Origin: an uncultured Clostridia bacterium
GTDB lineage: Bacteria; Bacillota; Clostridia; Oscillospirales; Ruminococcaceae
Length of the DNA: 64,000 nucleotides
Direction: 5' to 3'
Assembly: GCA_945829235.1 (NCBI GenBank)
Contig: CALZUA010000017.1
Span: 1 to 64,000, forward strand
Within the stretch, counting starts at the first letter, position 1; the number at the start of each line of letters is the position of its first letter. Under the pieces are notes generated by a model. That model ran no database searches and was not told the origin of the DNA. It was given only the letters and a program-made list of their open reading frames with translations. This document shows positions 26,668-32,742 of the stretch, in pieces. The position numbers were made by a program, and so were the translations under genes.

Positions 26668-27468
26668 TTACTTGCTGTCGCTGTTTTTGAGCTTGAGGAG
26701 CAGGTTAAGGATTTCGAGGTACAGCCAGATAATGGTGAACGTAAGCGAGAACGCCGCAACCCATTCATACTCCTTGGGGAGCTTGTTCTCGACAGTCTGC
26801 TGAATTTGGCTGAAGTCAACCAGCAGGAACAGTGACGCGAGAATTATTCCGCCAACGGACATTGCGATTGAAATAGCCATATTCCCGCGAATGAAAGCGA
26901 TAATCTGATTAAGACCGGGGATAAACGAGCAGATGAACACAAGCAGGCTTCCGATAACCGAAGCGAAAAGAAGCGTCATCAGAATGGTTACGAACTTGTT
27001 TGTAACCTTGATTTTACCGGTTGAGAAGAGGAGTTGCATTGCGGCAACCATCGATACGGTAAGCACGAGCGCAAGCCCGATAATACCCTGATACTCTTTG
27101 ATAACGTTGCCCATAAATGCGAAGGTGTAGCCGTAGCCCGCACAGCTTATCGCGCCGAAAACCGCGGCTCTTTTCATCGAGATTGAGCCTGCGATTGAAA
27201 ATACGAACGAGAGAATAAAAGCCGCAATTGCGCCGTATAGCTCGGGCATATTGACATCGATACCCTCGAGAATCGCCTGCGGGTCTGCGGGGAACATAAA
27301 GTGGATTGCAAGCTCAATCGCCACGCCCGCCGCAATCATCAGCATAAAAAATCCGCACTTTGCCACAATTCCTTTATATGTCGCACAATTTTCGTTTGTT
27401 TCCTCAATTTTTGAAACTCTTTTTACCATCGGGTTGGCAAAGAGGTCAACCATTTTTTGGCTTGCCAT
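26668..27468 (-). CDS. Bax inhibitor-1/YccA-like membrane protein
   Basis: A 266-residue protein with seven predicted membrane helices, of the BaxI_1 (YccA-like) type. A short hydrophilic N-terminus (NPMVKRVSKIEE) precedes helix 1 (~36-58), and the protein ends with a Leu-rich amphipathic tail (YLEILNLLLKLKNS). Related proteins are pH-sensitive Ca2+ leak channels or inhibitors of FtsH, but which activity applies here cannot be told. AAGGAGG precedes ATG 27468. Monocistronic, with its own promoter and terminator. Confidence 0.85.
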   Translation of the reverse strand: MASQKMVDLFANPMVKRVSKIEETNENCATYKGIVAKCGFFMLMIAAGVAIELAIHFMFPADPQAILEGIDVNMPELYGAIAAFILSFVFSIAGSISMKRAAVFGAISCAGYGYTFAFMGNVIKEYQGIIGLALVLTVSMVAAMQLLFSTGKIKVTNKFVTILMTLLFASVIGSLLVFICSFIPGLNQIIAFIRGNMAISIAMSVGGIILASLFLLVDFSQIQQTVENKLPKEYEWVAAFSLTFTIIWLYLEILNLLLKLKNSDSK

Positions 27469-27505
27469 AAAAATTCCTCCTTTGTGAAACGCTTGGCTTA
27501 AGCAT

Positions 27506-27534
27506 ATTATATCCTAAATTTGCTGATTTGTCAA
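27506..27534 (-). promoter_or_regulatory. Promoter of the BI-1-like gene
   Basis: On the minus strand TTGACA (27534-27529), a 17-bp spacer and TATAAT (27511-27506). Confidence 0.85.
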
Positions 27535-27594
27535 CGATTATTTGCCCTTGAGCAACTCAACGGTACGAAATTTTACGTTTTTTACAAATTTATC

Positions 27595-27623
27595 TTGTTT
27601 AATTTAAAAATAAATGCTATAAT
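27595..27623 (+). promoter_or_regulatory. Promoter of the PPTase gene
   Basis: TTGTTT (27595-27600), a 17-bp AT-rich spacer and TATAAT (27618-27623), about 27 nt before the start codon. Confidence 0.65.
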
Positions 27624-27656
27624 TAAGGGGAGAAATACGGAATAACGAGGTAATAT

Positions 27657-28331
27657 ATGGTGAAAATGGAAAATAAAGTATATCTTGCGCGAACGGACGC
27701 GCTGAATGATGAAAAAGTCTTTGCGCGGCTTTACAGCGCGGTTCCCGAGGAACGTCGGCGAAAGGCTGACCGCTTTGTTCAGAAAAGGGACAAAATGCTG
27801 TCAATCGGTGCGGAAATCCTGCTGAAGCGGGCGCTTGTTGACTGCGGGATTGAGGATTTTTCGCTTCGATACGGTGAAAACGGCAAGCCTTATCTCTCCG
27901 ACAACGCTCTCTTTTTCAACCTCTCGCACTCCGAAAATACGGTAATCTGCGCGGTTTCCGAGCGGGAAATCGGCGTTGACGCGGAAAAAGTCGGCGAGGT
28001 TGATATGGAGATTGCAAGGCGCTTTTTTCACCGCGATGAATTTGCGCTACTCGAAAAATTGCCGACAAATGCGGAAAAGCGCGAGATGTTTTTTCGGTTG
28101 TGGACATTGAAGGAGAGCTTTGTGAAAGCGCTCGGAAAGGGCATTCTTATGCCGCTCGACAGCTTTTGCGTTGAGTTCACCGGCGGAGAAATCTCGGTTC
28201 GGCAGAACGTCAGCCCGAACAAATATTTCTTCAAGGAATACGCTCTCGGCGATGGTTTCAGATACGCCGTGTGCGGCTTGTGCGGGGAGTTTGAGGACGA
28301 GGTTAGGTTTGTGGAATTGGGGAATTTATAG
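27657..28331 (+). CDS. Sfp-type 4'-phosphopantetheinyl transferase
   Basis: A 224-residue enzyme that moves phosphopantetheine from CoA to a carrier protein serine. The family motifs are all visible: NLSHSENTVICAVS (~90), IGVDAEKVGEV (the Mg-binding Asp, ~107) and RLWTLKESFVKALGKG (the WxxKEA-type box, ~150). The length fits the Sfp type. No carrier-protein or NRPS/PKS gene is in the window, so the substrate is unknown; it could serve fatty-acid ACP. ATG 27657 is used (GAGG five nt upstream); ATG 27666 is possible. Confidence 0.9.
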   Translation: MVKMENKVYLARTDALNDEKVFARLYSAVPEERRRKADRFVQKRDKMLSIGAEILLKRALVDCGIEDFSLRYGENGKPYLSDNALFFNLSHSENTVICAVSEREIGVDAEKVGEVDMEIARRFFHRDEFALLEKLPTNAEKREMFFRLWTLKESFVKALGKGILMPLDSFCVEFTGGEISVRQNVSPNKYFFKEYALGDGFRYAVCGLCGEFEDEVRFVELGNL

Positions 28332-28357
28332 GGCAAAATTGCTCGTGGTAAAAGTAA

Positions 28358-28385
28358 AGCGGCTCTCAATCGAGAGCCGATTTTT
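28358..28385 (+). terminator. Terminator of the PPTase gene
   Basis: Stem CGGCTCTC/GAGAGCCG (28360-28367 with 28372-28379), loop aatc, then ATTTTT. Part of the stem sequence recurs inverted at 28814-28826, on the far side of the small AT-rich gene. Confidence 0.8.
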
Positions 28386-28764
28386 AATGCAAATTTATAA
28401 TTTCTTCTTTAAATTGCCGGAGAGATGATGCCCCCCAATCAAGCACATATTTCTCTACATATATTTCCCAATAGCTTTTCCAATCCCTATTTGAGCTTTC
28501 TACAATATCGGGGATAACGTGAATGCAGTCAACTAAATCATACGCCTGATTGAGCTTTTCATCTTGTACTAATTTTTCAATTTCTGAAACGCAAACAAAC
28601 AAGAAGCTATATACTTGTTCTTCCTTTATTTCATCAAGAAGATAAAGTATTTTTTCAATGTTGTATAATGCGCTTTCTTTGTCCTTATTAAAAAGATTGC
28701 TTCGTAATAAAACCAACAATGTTTTCAAATCTCTGATTTTACTTGTCATTTTGAGTTCCACCAT
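28384..28764 (-). CDS. AT-rich orphan gene, unknown function
   Basis: I do not recognise this 126-residue protein. It is soluble, predicted mostly helical, and acidic/Leu-rich (LKTLLVLLRSNLFNKDK; ILYLLDEIKEEQVYSFLF). It ends with an amphipathic KEEIINLH tail. Codon use is strikingly AT-rich (AAA, GAA, TTA/TTT favoured) compared with the GC-balanced neighbours, which suggests recent acquisition. Start options are ATG 28764 or ATG 28749; neither has a strong ribosome site. It lies between two inverted GAGAGCCG-type elements (28355-28379 and 28814-28826). It could be a small immunity or stress protein, but nothing seen supports a specific function. Confidence 0.6.
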   Translation of the reverse strand: MVELKMTSKIRDLKTLLVLLRSNLFNKDKESALYNIEKILYLLDEIKEEQVYSFLFVCVSEIEKLVQDEKLNQAYDLVDCIHVIPDIVESSNRDWKSYWEIYVEKYVLDWGASSLRQFKEEIINLH

Positions 28765-28844
28765 TTAATATGCAAGGCAAACTTGTTGCGGTATGCCTTG
28801 CAAAACTATAATATCCATCGAGAGCCGCTTGTGTTATCAACAAA

Positions 28845-30662
28845 TCACTCAATCTCAAGGAATGCTTTCATAACCTCGAGCGCGTCTATTGAGTTAACGC
28901 GACCGTCGCGATTGAAATCGGCAACATCGTGGTTTGGAGCTTTTTCAATTTCCAGAAATTCCTTGATAATAGCCAGAGAGTCCTTTGCATTGAGGATACC
29001 GTCATTGTTCGCGTCACCGGGGAGGTCGCTGTAATCGCAGAGCATAACCGCGTAGTTCCCGAGCGCCGTTACGTTCGGCAGAATAACCGTTCCGTTCTCG
29101 TCAACCTTTGCGGTTTCCATAAAAAACAGCTCTTCGTCAATCTGCACATAGAGATTTGCAAATTTTCCCGCGTGTTTTTTGTTGAAATTAAACTCAAGGC
29201 TTGTCGGCAGATTTGTGTCCTCGGACGTGAATTTTGCTCCCGCAATGCCGCGCAGACCGCTTGTGTCAAGGTCGGCATCGGTGAGAATCGGTATATTTGC
29301 ATCCTGTAAAGAGGTGAGATTTGAGCCGTTGATTATCCAGCTGTACACGTTGTTTATTACCAGTTTAATTTTTCTGTTTGCGGGAACGGGCGTATCAAAC
29401 GGGTTGATAAAAATGTACGAGCCTATACCCTCAACATCTGCGCCGATAACGATATCGGTGATTTTCTCGTTGTAGTTCTTCCACGGAATTTCGCTTGTTT
29501 TGTAGCTGTTCATATTGCCCGTGCCGTCGATATCGAGCGTGTAGGTTTCGCCGTCCTCGTTCTGATAAAGAAGCCACGTTATGTCATCGCCGCACATTCC
29601 CGTCAGCTTGGGTTCTTCGGTGTGGTAATCCTCGGTTGAAACCGTGAGCAGTGCGCTGTCGTATAACTTCGTGGTATAATCAAAGTAAGAGTAGTCGATT
29701 TTGGTCTTCTCAAATCCGGGCGCTTCGATAGTGAACGAGCAGCCCTTTTCGTCTGCGGTTTCTGCGCCTTTCATAAACAGATAGCCGCCCTCACCGATTG
29801 TGCCTTCATCGCAGTTTGTCACGTCAACGAGATAGTTCTTCCCACCGAGAGTGACGATGTTCCACATATGATTGCTCACTTGCGTCTTGCCCGTTACCTG
29901 CGCGCATCTGACGGTTTTGTCGTCAAAATCGGTGATATCGCAGAGGTACTGAAACGCCTTGGCATAGCCATCGCAGACAACATTTGTCGCAGGGTCGTTG
30001 TCGAACACATAAATGAGTTGCCACGGGTCGCCGTAGGGAGTGTCGGGATTTTCCATCGCCTCGTGGTTGTAGGAAACCAGCTCGCAGATTTTGTCCTTGT
30101 AAGCCTTGAGCTTGTCGTAGTCGCTTTTGTCCTTGTTTTCCTCAACGATAGACTTTGCGTTTTCAATAGCCTTTGCCGCCGCCGCGATTTTCTCGGGATT
30201 TGCGGTATATTCATTCTCGCCCATATACGCATTCGCAAAAGGCAACGAGAATATCATTCCCGTGACGTACTTTTCCTCGTCAATTATTTCTATGGAATAC
30301 TCGGCTTTAAGACTGTCTTCTTTTGTAAAATCAAACCAGAACAGCTCATACGGATATTCGGCAAAAAGTGCGTCAATTAACAATGATTCTGCGAAAATTT
30401 GCTCGCCATAGTCATAAGGAACAAGTGTCGGGAGTTCAACCGTGAATATTGAGCTTGTGCGCTTGCCCGCGGCGATTTCTTCAATTCCCTCGCAAAGCCC
30501 TTTGTAGAGCGTCTGCATAAACTCGGGCTGTTTTGCAATATAGTCATCGCCTGCACCCGCAAAAGCGGTTACGCCCGCCGAAATTTCCGCGACATAAGCC
30601 GAGCTTACCGTCAAAGCCGCGGACATTGCCGCCGAGAGCAACCTTTTATGTGATTTTCTCAT
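28845..30662 (-). CDS. Secreted transglutaminase-like protein with C-terminal dockerin
   Basis: A 605-residue exported protein. The signal peptide (~1-35: basic MRKSHKR, then Ala/Val-rich core) is followed by a helical region (~45-180) and a transglutaminase-core domain with a readable triad: Cys in VVCDGYAKAF (~240), His in NHMWNIV (~280), Asp in YLVDVTN (~290). A beta-rich region (~350-540) comes next. A dockerin closes the protein with two Ca-binding loops, DANNDGILNAKD and DFNRDGRVNSID, each followed by a helix ending FLEIE. Dockerins plug enzymes into cohesins of a cellulosome or cell-surface scaffold, as in Ruminococcus. The role of transglutaminase-fold modules there (protease-like, crosslinking or inactive) is open. 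ATG 30662 has AAAGGA upstream. Confidence 0.85.
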   Translation of the reverse strand: MRKSHKRLLSAAMSAALTVSSAYVAEISAGVTAFAGAGDDYIAKQPEFMQTLYKGLCEGIEEIAAGKRTSSIFTVELPTLVPYDYGEQIFAESLLIDALFAEYPYELFWFDFTKEDSLKAEYSIEIIDEEKYVTGMIFSLPFANAYMGENEYTANPEKIAAAAKAIENAKSIVEENKDKSDYDKLKAYKDKICELVSYNHEAMENPDTPYGDPWQLIYVFDNDPATNVVCDGYAKAFQYLCDITDFDDKTVRCAQVTGKTQVSNHMWNIVTLGGKNYLVDVTNCDEGTIGEGGYLFMKGAETADEKGCSFTIEAPGFEKTKIDYSYFDYTTKLYDSALLTVSTEDYHTEEPKLTGMCGDDITWLLYQNEDGETYTLDIDGTGNMNSYKTSEIPWKNYNEKITDIVIGADVEGIGSYIFINPFDTPVPANRKIKLVINNVYSWIINGSNLTSLQDANIPILTDADLDTSGLRGIAGAKFTSEDTNLPTSLEFNFNKKHAGKFANLYVQIDEELFFMETAKVDENGTVILPNVTALGNYAVMLCDYSDLPGDANNDGILNAKDSLAIIKEFLEIEKAPNHDVADFNRDGRVNSIDALEVMKAFLEIE

Positions 30663-30709
30663 ACGATTATCCTTTCTCAAATACACTTACGTCCAAATTC
30701 GTACAATTC

Positions 30710-30738
30710 ATTATACCATAATTTTTCCCTATTTTCAA
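30710..30738 (-). promoter_or_regulatory. Promoter of the dockerin gene
   Basis: On the minus strand TTGAAA (30738-30733), a 17-bp spacer and TATAAT (30715-30710), about 45 nt before the start. Confidence 0.8.
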
Positions 30739-30841
30739 GACTGATTTTTTCGATTGTTTACCGTGATAACTTATTTCTCGCTTTGTGATTTTTGTTAAAT
30801 ATTTCCCAAAATTACAGAAAATTCTGTTGCGTTATAACAAA

Positions 30842-30878
30842 ATTCTACTAAACCTATTGACAAAGTAGAATAATAGGT
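30842..30878 (+). promoter_or_regulatory. Two interleaved inverted repeats over the cysteine-operon promoter
   Basis: Half-sites in order: ATTCTACT (30842-30849), ACCTATT (30852-30858), AGTAGAAT (30864-30871) and AATAGGT (30872-30878). The first pairs with the third and the second with the fourth as perfect inverted repeats. They cover the -35 box and spacer, a typical repressor position. A cysteine-responsive Rrf2-type (CymR-like) regulator is a plausible but unproven ligand. Confidence 0.55.
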
Positions 30879-30885
30879 GTATTAT
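30857..30885 (+). promoter_or_regulatory. Promoter of the cysteine operon
   Basis: TTGACA (30857-30862), a 17-bp spacer and TATTAT (30880-30885). The start near 30892 gives a leader of about 320 nt before cysK. Confidence 0.8.
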
Positions 30886-30955
30886 GTGATTATAAACCGA
30901 CAAGTTCACTAGGTGAACATCAACTTGCCGATAGCCTCCATCATTTTCATCACAC

Positions 30956-30991
30956 TGTACAACGGCAGGCGCACATTCTTGCCGTTGTACA
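30956..30991 (+). promoter_or_regulatory. Stable 12-bp hairpin in the cysteine-operon leader
   Basis: A perfect stem TGTACAACGGCA (30956-30967) with TGCCGTTGTACA (30980-30991) and a 12-nt loop. No T-run follows, so it is not a terminator. A second palindrome (GTTCAC-tag-GTGAAC) lies at about 30904-30918. Role unknown. Confidence 0.5.
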
Positions 30992-31044
30992 AAATCCTTT
31001 GAGGGAAATCGGAAAAGCGTATATTTTTGAGAGGTAAAATAATA

Positions 31045-31086
31045 ATGAAAATCAAGTTTTGTTGTATGTGCAAAGTAAAGATGTGA
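31045..31086 (+). CDS. Cysteine-rich leader peptide
   Basis: A 13-codon frame, MKIKFCCMCKVKM then TGA. Codons 6, 7 and 9 are Cys (TGT TGT at 31060-31065, TGC at 31069-31071), with Met between. GAGAGG lies about 10 nt before the ATG. It is in the leader of an operon for cysteine synthesis, and its Cys codons lie inside the first arm of a large stem. I read it as the sensor of a cysteine-responsive attenuator: scarce Cys-tRNA would stall the ribosome at these codons. Confidence 0.75.
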   Translation: MKIKFCCMCKVKM

Positions 31087-31156
31087 AAGCGGGAAATTTT
31101 CCCGCCAAAGCTTGCTTTACCGAAACGCATACAACAGCTTGAAATTTGATTTTGTG

Positions 31157-31188
31157 AGCTGTTTCATCTTGCATTGAAACAGCTTTTT
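31157..31188 (+). terminator. Conditional terminator before cysK
   Basis: A 9-bp stem AGCTGTTTC/GAAACAGCT with a 10-nt loop and TTTTT (31184-31188), only 25 nt before the cysK ATG. It is the 3:4 hairpin of the attenuator. Confidence 0.8.
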
Positions 31189-31212
31189 CATAATCAGCGA
31201 AGGAGGAGCGTT

Positions 31213-32106
31213 ATGACAATTCTTGATTTGATAGGAAACACGCCCCTGCTTGAGCTGGAGCCTGACGGGCTGAAAAAGGGAGTGAAGCTCCTCGGCAAAG
31301 CCGAGTTTATGAACGTAGGCGGCTCGGTTAAGGACAGGGCGGCGCGGGCGATGCTGTTGAACGGCATCGAGAGCGGGCGGCTTACCAAGGACAAAACAAT
31401 AATTGACGCTACCAGCGGCAACACCGGCATTTCCTACGCGATGATAGGCGCGGCGCTTGGGTATAAGGTGAAGCTGTGCATACCCGCAAACGTTTCTCCC
31501 GAGCGGCGGCATTTTATGAGAGCTTACGGAGCGGATATTGTGGAAACGTCCGCACTCGAGGGAATTGACGGCGCTTACAACGAGGTTTGGCGGATAATCG
31601 AAAGCGCGCCCGACGAGTACTTTTACCCCGACCAGTACAGCAACGATGAGAACTGGCTCGCGCACTACAACGGTACGGGCAGAGAAATCCTCTCGCAGAC
31701 GGGCGGTCACGTTACGCATTTTGTTGCGGGAACGGGCACTGCGGGAACATTCACGGGCTGTGTGAAGCGGCTCAAGGAGTACAACAGCGCGATAAAAGCC
31801 GTGATAATGCGCCCCGATTCTCCGTTCCACGGAATCGAGGGTATCAAGCACCCGTCCGCGCACGTTAAATCGAGCTTTTACGATGAAACGCTTGCCGATG
31901 AAACGGTTGAAATCACCACGGAGCAGGCGTATGAGATGACCAAAACGCTCGCCCGAAAGCACGGAATTTTCGTCGGAATAAGCTCGGGCGCGAACGTTCT
32001 CGCGGCGCTGAAAACCGCGGAAAATGCACCCGCCGGCTCGGTGATTGTCACGATTCTGTGTGACGGCGGCGGACGATATCTGTCAAATCCGCTTTGGGAG
32101 GTGTAG
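31213..32106 (+). CDS. cysK: Cysteine synthase (O-acetylserine or O-phosphoserine sulfhydrylase)
   Basis: A 297-residue PLP enzyme making cysteine from an activated serine and a sulfur donor. The PLP lysine is Lys40 in GGSVKDRAARAM. The substrate loop ATSGNTGISYAM and the phosphate-binding loop AGTGTAGTFTG are intact, and VGISSGANV is near the C-terminus. ATG 31213 has AAGGAGG upstream; a frame opening at 31174 would cross the terminator. It is followed after 2 nt by a JAMM peptidase. In actinobacteria that pairing marks the CysM/CysO/Mec route, in which sulfur comes from a carrier-protein thiocarboxylate, so the sulfide donor here may not be free sulfide. No carrier gene remains in the operon. 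Confidence 0.93.
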   Translation: MTILDLIGNTPLLELEPDGLKKGVKLLGKAEFMNVGGSVKDRAARAMLLNGIESGRLTKDKTIIDATSGNTGISYAMIGAALGYKVKLCIPANVSPERRHFMRAYGADIVETSALEGIDGAYNEVWRIIESAPDEYFYPDQYSNDENWLAHYNGTGREILSQTGGHVTHFVAGTGTAGTFTGCVKRLKEYNSAIKAVIMRPDSPFHGIEGIKHPSAHVKSSFYDETLADETVEITTEQAYEMTKTLARKHGIFVGISSGANVLAALKTAENAPAGSVIVTILCDGGGRYLSNPLWEV

Positions 32107-32108
32107 CG

Positions 32109-32624
32109 TTGATTACACTATCCAAAGAAGTTTTCGCGAACATTTCGGCAGACGGCGCGGCTTGTTACCCCGAGGAATGTTGCGGTATCATTTTCGGGAC
32201 AATTAACGAAAACGGCGATAAAACCGCACATTTCACCGAGCCTGTTGAAAACGGATTTGAACAGCGCGAGAAATATCACCGTTTTGAGATAACCCCCGAA
32301 ATTATGCTGAAAGCGGAACGCGCCGCTCGTAAAAAACGGCTCGATATCGTAGGATTTTACCACTCTCACCCCGACTGCAAGGCGTTTCCGTCCGAGTTTG
32401 ACCGCGCGCACGCTCTGCCTGTTTATTCGTACATAATCGTTTCCGTTGTCAAAGGGAGCGCGGTTGGTACAAGGAGCTTTGTGCTTTCGGCAGAGAATAT
32501 GCGGAAAAACCAACATTCTGCTTATCCGTACAGGCGAAGCAAAGCGCGGCGTTATCGGCTTGTATCAGGCAAATCTGAAGAACGAACAGTCGAGAGGTCT
32601 TTCCGTAAGATACAGAGGAATTGA
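32109..32624 (+). CDS. M67/JAMM metallopeptidase (Mec-like) with aberrant C-terminal tail
   Basis: A 171-codon frame. Residues 1-131 are a compact JAB/MPN domain with the full zinc motif: Glu in YPEECCGIIFG, then HSHPDCKAFPSEFD (His85, His87, Ser, Asp; HxHx7Sx2D). In the Mec/CysO system such enzymes release cysteine from the C-terminus of a sulfur carrier protein. The start is TTG 32109 with GGAGGTG upstream, 2 nt after cysK. From about codon 131 (32500) the reading becomes Arg/Lys-rich and unlike any peptidase. In the +1 frame the same DNA encodes the end of an encapsulin shell protein. The tail is thus out-of-frame readthrough across a deletion junction. The catalytic core may still be functional. 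Confidence 0.78.
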   Translation: MITLSKEVFANISADGAACYPEECCGIIFGTINENGDKTAHFTEPVENGFEQREKYHRFEITPEIMLKAERAARKKRLDIVGFYHSHPDCKAFPSEFDRAHALPVYSYIIVSVVKGSAVGTRSFVLSAENMRKNQHSAYPYRRSKARRYRLVSGKSEERTVERSFRKIQRN

Positions 32625-32742
32625 CGACAAGGGCGTGGCTTCCTACCTGCTCAGCCTTTACTGCTCGGCGGCTATCCTTTCGGACGACGCTATTGCAGTT
32701 TTGGAGGACGTTGAAGTAGGTGAATACTATGACTACGATTGA
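32503..32742 (+). pseudogene. Remnant (C-terminal ~79 codons) of a family 2A encapsulin shell gene
   Basis: In the frame beginning GGA AAA ACC (GKTNILLIRTGEAKRGVIGL) the DNA encodes the end of an SrpI-like family 2A shell protein. Recognisable conserved stretches are GKT-ILL-RTGE, GV-GL-Q, EQ--GLSVR--GI, SYL--LY-S-A-L-DDA-AVLEDVEV and a YDY-type end. About 230 residues of the usual ~310 are missing. No start codon with a ribosome site exists in this frame. It overlaps the tail of the JAMM gene at the left and the start of the desulfurase at the right (TGA 32740 lies after ATG 32729). In intact systems the shell gene lies immediately before its desulfurase cargo gene, as here. Confidence 0.8.

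Larger units (their letters stand above)
31045..31188 (+). promoter_or_regulatory. Putative ribosome-mediated transcription attenuator
   Basis: Four pairing segments. Segment 1 is the leader-peptide region TGTTGTATG (31060-31068). Segment 2 is CATACAACAGCT (31128-31139). Segment 3 is AGCTGTTTC (31157-31165). Segment 4 is GAAACAGCT (31176-31184) plus a T-run. 1:2 pair over 9 bp, extended by AAAATCAAG (31048-31056) with TTTGATTTT (31145-31153), GTAAAG/CTTTAC, and an inner GCGGGAAA hairpin (31089-31105). 2:3 pair over 7 bp (AACAGCT/AGCTGTT) and compete with the 3:4 terminator. A ribosome stalled on the Cys codons would hide segment 1, free segment 2 and block termination. Confidence 0.75.

Noticed and set aside
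30909-31130. 73-codon minus-strand frame across the cysteine leader
   Set aside because: It is antisense to the leader peptide and its pairing arms; no ribosome site and no promoter in that direction.
30892-31212. T-box or SAM riboswitch as explanation of the cysteine leader
   Set aside because: I find no T-box AGGGTGGNACCGCG motif and no SAM-I core; the Cys-codon peptide with alternating stems explains the 3' half better.
32500-32624. The last ~41 codons of the JAMM peptidase frame as a real C-terminal domain
   Set aside because: They are Arg/Lys-rich and out of frame with a strongly conserved encapsulin reading on the same bases.
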